From positions 62,001 to 126,000 of the forward strand of contig CALJES010000012.1 of the NCBI GenBank assembly GCA_938074205.1: 64,000 nt of DNA, given 5' to 3'. A program made the position numbers and the translations under genes. Numbering within the stretch: position 1 is the stretch's first letter; each line of letters begins with the position of its first letter. The stretch is from an uncultured bacterium. GTDB taxonomy: Bacteria > Armatimonadota > UBA5829. The notes under the pieces are model-generated. The model was not told the DNA's origin. It made no database searches and saw nothing but the letters and a program-made list of their open reading frames with translations. Shown here one piece after another: positions 39,261-47,685 of this stretch.

Positions 39261-40897
39261 TGGAAGCTCTTTCCGAACTTCTTGAAACGGTCAAAAGAAT
39301 CTCAGCACGGACGACGCACGCACCCAACGTGCGCAACGTGACGGCTGAAGAGGCCAAGAATCTAGCCGCGACGTTTGGCACATCTACCCGCTTCGGAAGC
39401 TGTAACTACGTCTCGTTAGTAAAGAATCTGAGCACAGCTCTTACGGTTTACTTCGGGAGCCCGCGTGTCGAAACTGAGGTTCTCACCCAAAAGAAGCGCG
39501 AAATCAAAAGAAGCGCTCCCGATACACTCAAACGGCTGGAACAATACCTTGCCAGGGCCCCACAGGTTCGGATTTGCTGCAGGCTCGGAGATCAGAGCGT
39601 TTTCACGCCTTCGTGCTCGCTTGTGGTTTCAACGTACCGCAAAGACTCTATTCGCCTCGCGCATATGGCTGCCGTGAATCTGTTCCCAGCTGGATTCATC
39701 GATCCTTCCGATTTGACGGTCATATCCGTTCCTGAGTGGCCTGAGAAGGACAGACAGGTGCTAGTGTTTCCGGAGGTCGGCGTAACATTTATCCTCGGTA
39801 GCGATTTCTTCGGCGAAGTAAAAAACGCTTTCTTGCGGATGGCGATGTGGCTTGCCAAAGAGCGCGGAATGCTCGGATTACATGCAGGTACCCAACTGGT
39901 CCACGCGCTGACTCCGGACGGCTCGGTTCGCAAACTTGGGTTCATTATGTTTGGCATAGCGTCTACTGGCAAGACCACTCACTCGTGTCACGATCACGGC
40001 TTGGACAAACCCGGAGAAAAAGTTCAGATAGTTCAGGACGACGTTGTATTCTGGTGTGAGGACGGCTCTGCTCTCGGCAGTGAGCGTGCCTTTTACATAA
40101 AAACAGAGGGTTTGAACCCTCATGATCAGCCCCTACTTTACGCAGCTGCAGCAAGTGCGGAAGCGATACTTGAAAATGTATTTGTTGATTTTGACGGCTA
40201 CGTGTGCTTTGATGATCGCACGCTAACGCCGAATGCCCACGCACTCGCTCCGCGGGAGGCACTGAAGTCCTTCGCTTCGAAAGGCATCAACCTGCCGCCC
40301 GCGTCGGAACTCGACCGACTCATTCTGCTTTTTATGGTCAGAGACTACACGGTGGTTCCTGTAGCCAGCAGGTTGACTCCCGAACAGGCCACGGTGGCAT
40401 TTATGATGAGTGAGTCAATAGATGCCGTTGGAGCTGAGCAGCAGCTGGGTTTGCAGCCGGGAGGAATCGGTGCGAGTCCGTATGTGATCGGTGATGCAGC
40501 TGTGGACTGTAACCGGTTCTATGAGTTGGTTAAGACTCACGGACCTAAGATAGAGTGCTACATGTTGAATACAGGCGGTGTGGGGGAACTGGTCGAACAC
40601 GAATTAGATGGAGCGCGAAGAGTGCGTCGCAAAGTTACGAGGATAACTATCCCTGAGATGGCTGCAGTCATACGTGGCATCGCTAGGGGTTCCATAAGGT
40701 GGCGAGAGGATCCGAACTGGATGGTGGAAACGCCCGCATTCGTCGATGGTATGGACATTTCGCGCTTCGAGCTTAATCGGCACTACGATCAGGAGAAAAT
40801 AGACTCTCTAATCGCTGAGAAGCGTGTTCAGCGGCTGAGGTGTGCGGAACAATATGCGGCTCTCGATCCTGCTGTGCGGGCAGCCGCAGAGTTCTAA
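39254..40897 (+). CDS. Divergent ATP-type PEP carboxykinase-like protein
   Basis: 547 residues. The P-loop is GIASTGKTT (residues 234-242), like the GLSGTGKTT of PEPCK. The preceding LGLHAGT keeps the metal-ligand His position, and IVQDDVVFW keeps the paired Asp of the kinase-2 region. ILENVFVDFDGYVCFDDRTLTPNAHA aligns with the PEPCK ENVVVD..G.VDFDD..KTENTR block, but the Arg that binds the phosphate/nucleotide there is His/Ala here. The N-terminal third is also poorly matched. It may be a catalytically distinct kinase rather than a gluconeogenic PEPCK. It overlaps the DUF2207 gene by 7 bp (ATGGTAG), so it is translationally coupled to LemA/DUF2207. A strong hairpin follows. Confidence 0.75.
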   Translation: MVVEALSELLETVKRISARTTHAPNVRNVTAEEAKNLAATFGTSTRFGSCNYVSLVKNLSTALTVYFGSPRVETEVLTQKKREIKRSAPDTLKRLEQYLARAPQVRICCRLGDQSVFTPSCSLVVSTYRKDSIRLAHMAAVNLFPAGFIDPSDLTVISVPEWPEKDRQVLVFPEVGVTFILGSDFFGEVKNAFLRMAMWLAKERGMLGLHAGTQLVHALTPDGSVRKLGFIMFGIASTGKTTHSCHDHGLDKPGEKVQIVQDDVVFWCEDGSALGSERAFYIKTEGLNPHDQPLLYAAAASAEAILENVFVDFDGYVCFDDRTLTPNAHALAPREALKSFASKGINLPPASELDRLILLFMVRDYTVVPVASRLTPEQATVAFMMSESIDAVGAEQQLGLQPGGIGASPYVIGDAAVDCNRFYELVKTHGPKIECYMLNTGGVGELVEHELDGARRVRRKVTRITIPEMAAVIRGIARGSIRWREDPNWMVETPAFVDGMDISRFELNRHYDQEKIDSLIAEKRVQRLRCAEQYAALDPAVRAAAEF

Positions 40898-40912
40898 CCA
40901 CGCTGCCCGCAC
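40874..40912. terminator. Hairpin terminator spanning the 3' end of the PEPCK-like gene
   Basis: GTGCGGGCAGC (40874-40884) and GCTGCCCGCAC (40902-40912), a perfect 11-bp stem with a 17-nt loop containing the stop codon, followed by ATATTTGT. It lies between convergent genes and may serve both. Confidence 0.65.
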
Positions 40913-40931
40913 ATATTTGTGGAACTTTAAG

Positions 40932-42944
40932 CTAGCTTTTGGATATCTCCAGGCCGAGGTCCTTCCCGAGTTCTTTCAGTTGGGATATTGTCCCTTCAAC
41001 CAAGTCGATGGATTCTAACTGCTCCGGTTTCGCACCAGTTACGGCTTCGAACCACTTCGGCAGACTATCGACCGATTGCTGCAAAGCTTCGATACACCTA
41101 GCCAGGAGCTTGGATGCAGCAGTCTTCTTTTCGTCGGCAACTTTACCGTCGCGAACTATCTTTCCAAGGTCGTATGCAGCGCGGAGCGCTCGAATGTAAC
41201 CATCGACCACCTGGGTTTCGTATATGAATTCGTCTATGCCCATCTCACGGGCAATGCGGAGAGCCCTGTTTTCGTTTGCGACGTCTTGATCAAACTGTTC
41301 CAAGGTCTGTATCTGTCCCCAGGGACCCCTGAAGGGTCCATAGACTTCGCCTAGAGCAGGCAAATTGCCCTCCCTGATGCGCTTCGCTATGGGACCTGGG
41401 AAGTGACGCTTTTCAGAAAGTGGAAAGTCCGAACCGTAGACATCCCAAGCCACCGCGCCATGCAGCTCAACCCAGTCAGCAAACTTCTCCGGCTCCTTGA
41501 TCCCGTTTCGAACAGCCCACGACACCGCAAACTCTCGTGGGCTGCGCCCTCTGGAATTCCACGCCCATTCTGCGGCAGCTTCCACTAGAAATCTGTTTAT
41601 TTTCAAGCCAGTGCACGCATAGCCCAACAGTCCTCGACAGCCGCTCTCCACAAACTCCTGCAAACGGTAGTAGGCAAATTGGGGGCTAGTGAAGGGGTGG
41701 TGCAAACGCACGAAAGCTGACAAATTGGGCACGGGTCCTACCCAGCCTCCTCGTTTTATAAAGTCTAGGACATCGCCCACGATCATCGGCTCCTTGCCGT
41801 TTGTGTAGGTGAGAAGGCTGTCGTAATACCAGACCTTCACATCTGGTGGGACCTCGGCGAAAAGCAGCTTGTTGCTCGGCCGCGTCTCCTCGCTAGTGAG
41901 AATTCTTAAGCCGAACTTTGTGCCCAGCTTTTCCTGAGCCTTCTGCCACGCAGCTAGCACGGTCCGAAACTCAAGTACTGTGCGATCCACCTTCCTACAC
42001 TGGTCGCACTGACATCCGCCTTGGCCGTGCAAGTTTTCGGCCAGCCACACGCTGACATCAGTCACATTTGGCAGGTTCTTCAATGCAATGATCCAATCGG
42101 TCAGCACGCCGACAAACTCTGGCTGGGAGTAACAAATCGATCCCTCCTGGCCGCCTTTTGCCTTGAGGCTGGGGTAGATGTCGAACAATCTAAGCCCGTT
42201 AGGGTAAGGGCCTGACACCTGTTCGAGGTGTAGCACCGCTGGGATAACATTAATCGCTCTCTTCGGTCCCTCAACAAGCGCCTGTTCCCAGAAGGGCTTT
42301 GGTCCTGATGTCCCGCGCCCATCCTTTTCCACACTTCTCCAAGAGATGTTTTCGATGACGTTCATCTTGCGTTCGGCAAGCCACTCTACGTTCATTCCGC
42401 TGTCACCGCCCCAGAGGCCTCGATCCTCAAGGTCCGGCCAGTCCCTAACCTTGACTAGCGGTATTCGCACTTGACCATTCTGCACAAAGGGCCGGATCAG
42501 TTGCTGAAGCGTCTTCGATGCGTAGTAAAGCCCCCGCGGAGTTAGTGCGACAAGCTTAAGTCCTTGGTCTTGATCCAACGGCTGGATGGAATATGCCTGG
42601 TCGGAATTCTTGAGCACTTTCAGTTGCTCGGCCTCAGTTCCGCCTACCACCATTTGTAAGGTAAAAGTTTTAGCCGCGGATTCCTCTACTCTGCCCAGCG
42701 CTTGTGTCAGCTCAGAGACAGCTTGATCGACTGTATCGCTCTCTATCTTTGGCGGCTCAATGGCAATTTCCGATGTTTTGAGCGTCATCTTGCCCACGAA
42801 TTCGATGGATTTCGGCAGTGGAACTAGGTATCGCACCCAGTTTTCTGCTTCTGCATCCGATACTGGTTGCCGTGGCGTCGAGCAGCCAGGAGTAGCTGCG
42901 CAGCACAGTAAAATCGCGAAAGCTGTGTGGAGTACCTTGTTCAT
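40932..42944 (-). CDS. Lipoprotein with GH20-like N-terminal domain and TIM barrel
   Basis: 670 residues. The lipobox CAATPGC ends the signal (Cys21). Residues about 40-160 look like the zincin-like alpha/beta domain that precedes the barrel in beta-hexosaminidases (GLKLVALTPRGLYYASKTLQQL). VRDWPDLEDRGLWGGDSGM opens a TIM-barrel region. Around residue 300-330, VWLAENLHGQGGCQCDQC carries a cysteine cluster in place of the usual Asp-Glu catalytic pair of GH20. A helical C-terminal domain (AASKLLARCIEALQQ) ends it. A role in glycan turnover is likely; true hexosaminidase activity is uncertain. ATG 42944 has AAGGAG about 12 nt upstream. Confidence 0.75.
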   Translation of the reverse strand: MNKVLHTAFAILLCCAATPGCSTPRQPVSDAEAENWVRYLVPLPKSIEFVGKMTLKTSEIAIEPPKIESDTVDQAVSELTQALGRVEESAAKTFTLQMVVGGTEAEQLKVLKNSDQAYSIQPLDQDQGLKLVALTPRGLYYASKTLQQLIRPFVQNGQVRIPLVKVRDWPDLEDRGLWGGDSGMNVEWLAERKMNVIENISWRSVEKDGRGTSGPKPFWEQALVEGPKRAINVIPAVLHLEQVSGPYPNGLRLFDIYPSLKAKGGQEGSICYSQPEFVGVLTDWIIALKNLPNVTDVSVWLAENLHGQGGCQCDQCRKVDRTVLEFRTVLAAWQKAQEKLGTKFGLRILTSEETRPSNKLLFAEVPPDVKVWYYDSLLTYTNGKEPMIVGDVLDFIKRGGWVGPVPNLSAFVRLHHPFTSPQFAYYRLQEFVESGCRGLLGYACTGLKINRFLVEAAAEWAWNSRGRSPREFAVSWAVRNGIKEPEKFADWVELHGAVAWDVYGSDFPLSEKRHFPGPIAKRIREGNLPALGEVYGPFRGPWGQIQTLEQFDQDVANENRALRIAREMGIDEFIYETQVVDGYIRALRAAYDLGKIVRDGKVADEKKTAASKLLARCIEALQQSVDSLPKWFEAVTGAKPEQLESIDLVEGTISQLKELGKDLGLEISKS

Positions 42945-43109
42945 CGTTTTCCTTTCTCCTTAGTGTTATAAAATGCGCGTGGTAAGTACCGCTTTCCGGT
43001 AACTTGCCTTCATCTATATCCTGACGTTACAATACGGGCAGCGTTTCTATTGGTCTTCTTGTACACCGCGCTTGCGAACTCCTTGTGGAAAGGAAGTATT
43101 ATTCCACCT

Positions 43110-43886
43110 ATGGCTGATTCTACTACGGTCAGAACGCGTGCGAGCTTGACAAAGGCTTTGAGGCGCGGCTTTGCTGCCGCTTACGATCACTTGGGATACG
43201 TCGTGCTGGTCTCATTTACGGGATTCGCAGTGACCGCAATAGTGCTGGGTGCGGGAATGAAGCTTGCCCTTATTCTTGAGCTGGGGGCGTTGAAGTTTGC
43301 ATTGTGCATTCCTGCCGCGCTTGCTGCCTGGCTTGTCGCAGTCGGTGCCTTTTACTACGCGAAAAAGTCTGTATATCACGAGCATCCTAGCCTAGTCGAA
43401 ACACTGAGCGGCATAAGGATCCTTTTGCGACCTGCGCTTGCTTTGTTTCTTGTCAACCTTACGGTTATACTCATACTAATTATCGACGTGGCTGCGTATT
43501 TATTGGTCGCACGTACTTCTGCCGTGTACGGAATACTCAGCGTTGTTTGCGCATACTTGGCTCTTTTCTGGTTCCTTGCAGCCATCTATCACCTTCCGCT
43601 TCTGGCCTCGCAGCTCGACATGCCGTCAGGGCCAAGACCGCTGGTTGTGCTTAAGAAATCGTTTCTTCTTCTGGGGGACAACCCTGGCTTTACAGCCGGC
43701 CTAGTTGTTGTTATAATCGCGCTTGCTGTGATATGCGCCCTGCCTGGATTCGTCGGTATGGCGCTCTTCTACTTGGGTACGGCAGCCTTTGTCGTTACGC
43801 ATGCCGTTCGTGAGCTATTCATCAAGTACGGCATCGTAGAAAGTGAACCGGAGGTAGTCGAAGATAAAGGTTGGCCCCAAGGGTAG
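43110..43886 (+). CDS. Polytopic membrane protein of unknown function
   Basis: 258 residues from ATG 43110. An upstream TTG 43050 is in frame but has no SD. TATTAT at 43097-43102 lies 7 nt before the ATG with a poor -35 (TTGCGA, 19 bp), so the mRNA may also be leaderless. Six or so membrane helices are visible (HLGYVVLVSFTGFAVTAIVLG; LCIPAALAAWLVAVGAFYYA; FLVNLTVILILIIDVAAYLL; LSVVCAYLALFWFLAAIY; LVVVIIALAVICALPGFVGM). It has the arrangement of DUF4013/DUF975-like helix-pair membrane proteins, but no family is recognised with confidence. Confidence 0.75.
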   Translation: MADSTTVRTRASLTKALRRGFAAAYDHLGYVVLVSFTGFAVTAIVLGAGMKLALILELGALKFALCIPAALAAWLVAVGAFYYAKKSVYHEHPSLVETLSGIRILLRPALALFLVNLTVILILIIDVAAYLLVARTSAVYGILSVVCAYLALFWFLAAIYHLPLLASQLDMPSGPRPLVVLKKSFLLLGDNPGFTAGLVVVIIALAVICALPGFVGMALFYLGTAAFVVTHAVRELFIKYGIVESEPEVVEDKGWPQG

Positions 43887-43928
43887 TGACCTCTCTACAA
43901 CTAGTGGTTCCTAGATCTCTTAGCAATT

Positions 43929-43940
43929 AAGATTAATCTT
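43929..43940. promoter_or_regulatory. 12-bp palindrome upstream of the PfkB-type kinase gene
   Basis: AAGATTAATCTT, a perfect palindrome 21 nt before ATG 43962. A possible operator; no regulator gene is adjacent. Confidence 0.25.
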
Positions 43941-43961
43941 GAATCTGGAGCGAAAGGACAT

Positions 43962-44903
43962 ATGGCCGAAGTAACTTGCTTGGGTATCTTGGTAGCTGAT
44001 GTTGTAGGCAAACCCGTAGACCAGGTTCCGGAACGAGGCAAATTGGTGCTTGTCGATACAATGGAACTTCACACTGGTGGATGTGCGTCAAACACGGGCA
44101 CTTCTCTTGCGAAAATTGGAATCGACACAGCGATTATGGGTAAAGTCGGCGACGACGGCTTCGGTGACTTCATGATCAAAGAGCTAAGTAAGTGGGGTGC
44201 TGATTGCTCGGGAATTGTGCGGGACAGGGTTTCCAAGACCTCCGCGACCATGGTCTTGGTTCATGGCGACGGCGAGCGAAGCTTCATACACTACATTGGA
44301 GCCAACGCGACGCTTACCGAGGATGATGTAAACTTCGACGTTATCAAGTCCTCGAAGGTTCTCCACGTAGCCGGAACATTTTTGATGCCTGCCTTTGACG
44401 GAGAGCCGACCGCACGGGTTCTGAAAAAGGCTCAAGAGATGGGAGTGATCACTTCGCTTGATACCTGTTGGGATTCGAAGGGCAACTGGATGAAGCTTTT
44501 GGAGCCCTGTTTGCCTTACCTGGACTATTTCGTTCCCTCGATCGAGGAAGCCCGCATGTGCGCCGGCAAGCACGAGCCTGAAGATGTAGCAAAGGTCTTT
44601 CTTGATAATGGAGTCAAAGTCGTTGCCCTAAAGATGGGTGACCAGGGCTGCTACATAAGAACCAGGGAAACAGAAATCCGCCTGCCTGTGTATAAGGTCG
44701 ACGCGGTTGACGGTACCGGCGCCGGCGACGCCTTCGCTGCGGGCTTCTTGACAGGCGTTGTGAAAGGCTGGGATCTCGAATATACGGGCAAGTTTGCCAA
44801 TGCCACAGGTGCGTTTTGCGTCACCGCTATGGGCGCTACCACCGGTGTCAAAGATATGGCGACAATACAAGCCTTCATAGAAGAAAGAGAAAAGAAAAGC
44901 TGA
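43962..44903 (+). CDS. PfkB/ribokinase family carbohydrate kinase
   Basis: 313 residues. The N-terminal signature GGCASNTGTSLAKIG (residues about 33-47) and the C-terminal catalytic/anion-hole motif DGTGAGDAFAAGFLTG (about 248-263, with the base Asp in GAGD) are intact. It phosphorylates a sugar or nucleoside hydroxyl with ATP in the cytoplasm. The exact substrate cannot be read from the sequence; fructose-, ribose- or 2-keto-3-deoxygluconate-type kinases are all possible. ATG 43962 has AAAGGA 4 nt upstream. alaS follows 121 nt later. Confidence 0.9.
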   Translation: MAEVTCLGILVADVVGKPVDQVPERGKLVLVDTMELHTGGCASNTGTSLAKIGIDTAIMGKVGDDGFGDFMIKELSKWGADCSGIVRDRVSKTSATMVLVHGDGERSFIHYIGANATLTEDDVNFDVIKSSKVLHVAGTFLMPAFDGEPTARVLKKAQEMGVITSLDTCWDSKGNWMKLLEPCLPYLDYFVPSIEEARMCAGKHEPEDVAKVFLDNGVKVVALKMGDQGCYIRTRETEIRLPVYKVDAVDGTGAGDAFAAGFLTGVVKGWDLEYTGKFANATGAFCVTAMGATTGVKDMATIQAFIEEREKKS

Positions 44904-45024
44904 TTACTGTTGGGTTTCGCGGAGATCGCGGCGTCTACTTGATTCGTCGAACAGAACTAGACGTTCTTAACACTGAATCACTTTGAAGGCGGCGCATGGT
45001 TTGTGCGTCCTGGATTTAGCTCAA

Positions 45025-47685
45025 ATGATGACTAGTTCCGAACTGAGAACTGCATACTTGAAGTTCTTTGAATCTAAGGGCCACCTAATCTATCCCAGCG
45101 ACTCACTCGTGCCCAACGATTCGTCGCTGCTTTACACTTCGGCAGGGATGGTCCAATTCAAGCCCTATTTTGTGGGCGAACGAGTGCCTCCCAGCAAGCG
45201 CGTTGTTACGTGTCAGAAATGCTTGCGGACGGATGACATAGACGAGGTCGGTGACGCTGTCCATCACACGTTCTTCGAAATGCTAGGCAATTTCAGCTTT
45301 GGGGATTATTTCAAGCGGGAATCCATCATATGGGCTTGGGAATTCTTGACTGCTGTCCTGAAGTTCAATCCCGACCATCTTTGGACCAGCATCTACCTCG
45401 ATGATGATGAGGCGGAAGAGATTTGGGTAAAAGAAATCGGATTTCCCAAGCACAAGATAGTACGTCTAGGGGAAGATAAGAACTATTGGCCGGCGAATGC
45501 GCCGTCGAAAGGTCCTAACGGTCCCTGCGGTCCGTGTAACGAGATATTTCTGGATATTAGACCTGAACTCGGCCCACCGGAAGATCCGACATGGTCTATT
45601 GCGCACGATAACAACCGCTTCGTTGAAGTTTGGAACCTTGTGTTCCAGCAGTTCGACCGCCAGGAAGACGGCACGCTTAAGCCACTTCCAACTAAGAACA
45701 TCGATACCGGAATGGGCTTGGAGCGTACAATTGCCGTAATTCAGGGTACACCTACCGACTACGAAACCGACCTATTTCTGCCGATTGTCAAGAAAATCGA
45801 GTCGCTTTCGGGAGTCAAATACGGCGAATCGGAGAACTCCGACCGATGCATACGCGTCATAGCTGACCACATACGCAGCGCAGTTTTTGTCATAGGCGAC
45901 GGGGTTATGCCGTCAAATACGGGCAGAGGCTCGGTACTGCGGCGAATTATTCGCAATGCAATGATCAAAGGGCGCAAAATCGGCCTTGAAAAGGATTTCC
46001 TCGCACCCATCGTACCTGTTGTTGTTGATTTGATGGGTAGTGTTTACCAAGAGCTTGTCGATCGGCAGGGATACATCACGAAGGTGATCACTGCCGAAGA
46101 GGAGAAGTTCAGGCGAACCCTGGATGCTGGTTTGGAACGGTTGGAAGATCACATTGCTCAAGCTCTCGCTTCTTCCGAGCGGAAACTTGACGGCAGAGCT
46201 GCGTTCGTTCTCCACGACACCTACGGTTTCCCTATCGAGATAACGGGGGAAATCGCTGCGGAGCACGGCATCGAGGTTGATCTCGAAGGCTTCGAAGCCG
46301 CAATGGAAGAGCAGCGGGAGAGGGCAAAGGCTGCGAGCGAGTTCGGAGCGGTTATGACGGTTGGGGAAGGCTCAGCGGTCGGCGAATTGGAGCGAGCTGC
46401 CAAGCCCACTGAGTTCGTCGGATACGAGCTTTCAGAATGCGAGGCGGTCATAGTTGCCATTGTTAAAGGAAATGATCTTGTCGTTGCTGCCTCAGAAGGC
46501 GACGAAGTGGAGATAGTCCTGGACCGCACTCCTTTCTATGCCGAAGCGGGTGGTCAGGTCGGGGATAACGGTTGGCTCTTCACACAAGATTCGGAAGTGG
46601 AAGTCTACGATACTGCGAAGGTATCTCACTTCTTCTTCCACAAATCACGTGTGAAATCCGGCAGTGTGTGTGTCGGCGATACCGTGAAGGCCGTAATTGA
46701 CACCGAGAGAAGACAAGCTGTTGCCCGAGCACATACTGCTACTCACCTCCTGCACGCGGCTCTCCGAAAAGTTTTGGGTGAGCATGCACTCCAGTCAGGA
46801 TCCTTGGTAGAGCCCGACAGGCTGAGGTTCGACTTCTCTCACTTCCAGGCACTGACTCATGACGAGCTCAGGACGATTGAGAATGAAGTGAACGCTATGA
46901 TACTTGCCGACGCACTCTCCAGCGTGGAAGTCACGAGTCTCGACAACGCTCGAAAAATGGGTGCCGTTGCACTTTTCGGTGAGAAATATGGTGATACGGT
47001 TAGAGTCGTTCGAATGGGCGATTTCTCGATTGAGCTTTGCGGAGGCACCCACCTCTGTCACACTTCCCAAGTCGGCTTCTTCAAGATAGTCAGCGAATCG
47101 AGCATAGGAGCAGGGCTTCGCAGAATCGAGGCTGTAACCGGCATTTCTGCGGCGAGGTACGTGCATAATCTTGAGGATCAACTGCGTCGAGCGGCGGACA
47201 TACTGGGCGTCACGCAGTCTGAGGTCGTCACGGCTGCCGAAAAGCTAACGCAAGCGCTGCGTGAGGCGAGGCAGGAAATTGACGCTCTTAAGTCGCGCAC
47301 CGCGGCCGACATTGCGGATGAGCTCTTGTCATCGGCGCAAGAAGCTGCAGGTGTGAGGTTCGTAACCGCAGCCCTGCCAACCTGTGATATTCCTACCCTG
47401 CGCAAACTCATAGACAACGTAGCCTATCAACTCAGATCCGGAGTGGTAGTTCTTGCCGGAGTCTCCGACGGCAAAGTGCTCTTCCTGGGCAAAGTGACGC
47501 CTGACTTGGTATCACGCGGTTTCCACGCCGGGAACATTATCCGCGATGTAGCGAAAGTGGCTGGAGGAGGCGGAGGCGGAAAACCGGAATTCGCCCAAGC
47601 AGGCGGTAAAAACCCCTCCAAAGTTCAGGAGGCTTTGGCAAGAGCCGCTGAGCTCATAAGGGAGACGGCAGGAGCCGCAGAGTAA
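45025..47685 (+). CDS. alaS: Alanine-tRNA ligase
   Basis: 886 residues from ATG 45025; ATG 45028 directly after is equally possible, and the TTG at 44983 is not needed. The class II aminoacylation core (SKGHLIYPSDSLVPNDSSLLYTSAGMVQFKPYF), the editing-domain zinc ligands HTATHLLH and CGGTHL, and the C-terminal DHHA1 domain with GGGGGGKPEFAQAGG are all present. It charges tRNA-Ala and edits Ser- and Gly-tRNA. No SD is obvious and no T-box structure is recognised in the 121-nt leader. Confidence 0.97.
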   Translation: MMTSSELRTAYLKFFESKGHLIYPSDSLVPNDSSLLYTSAGMVQFKPYFVGERVPPSKRVVTCQKCLRTDDIDEVGDAVHHTFFEMLGNFSFGDYFKRESIIWAWEFLTAVLKFNPDHLWTSIYLDDDEAEEIWVKEIGFPKHKIVRLGEDKNYWPANAPSKGPNGPCGPCNEIFLDIRPELGPPEDPTWSIAHDNNRFVEVWNLVFQQFDRQEDGTLKPLPTKNIDTGMGLERTIAVIQGTPTDYETDLFLPIVKKIESLSGVKYGESENSDRCIRVIADHIRSAVFVIGDGVMPSNTGRGSVLRRIIRNAMIKGRKIGLEKDFLAPIVPVVVDLMGSVYQELVDRQGYITKVITAEEEKFRRTLDAGLERLEDHIAQALASSERKLDGRAAFVLHDTYGFPIEITGEIAAEHGIEVDLEGFEAAMEEQRERAKAASEFGAVMTVGEGSAVGELERAAKPTEFVGYELSECEAVIVAIVKGNDLVVAASEGDEVEIVLDRTPFYAEAGGQVGDNGWLFTQDSEVEVYDTAKVSHFFFHKSRVKSGSVCVGDTVKAVIDTERRQAVARAHTATHLLHAALRKVLGEHALQSGSLVEPDRLRFDFSHFQALTHDELRTIENEVNAMILADALSSVEVTSLDNARKMGAVALFGEKYGDTVRVVRMGDFSIELCGGTHLCHTSQVGFFKIVSESSIGAGLRRIEAVTGISAARYVHNLEDQLRRAADILGVTQSEVVTAAEKLTQALREARQEIDALKSRTAADIADELLSSAQEAAGVRFVTAALPTCDIPTLRKLIDNVAYQLRSGVVVLAGVSDGKVLFLGKVTPDLVSRGFHAGNIIRDVAKVAGGGGGGKPEFAQAGGKNPSKVQEALARAAELIRETAGAAE

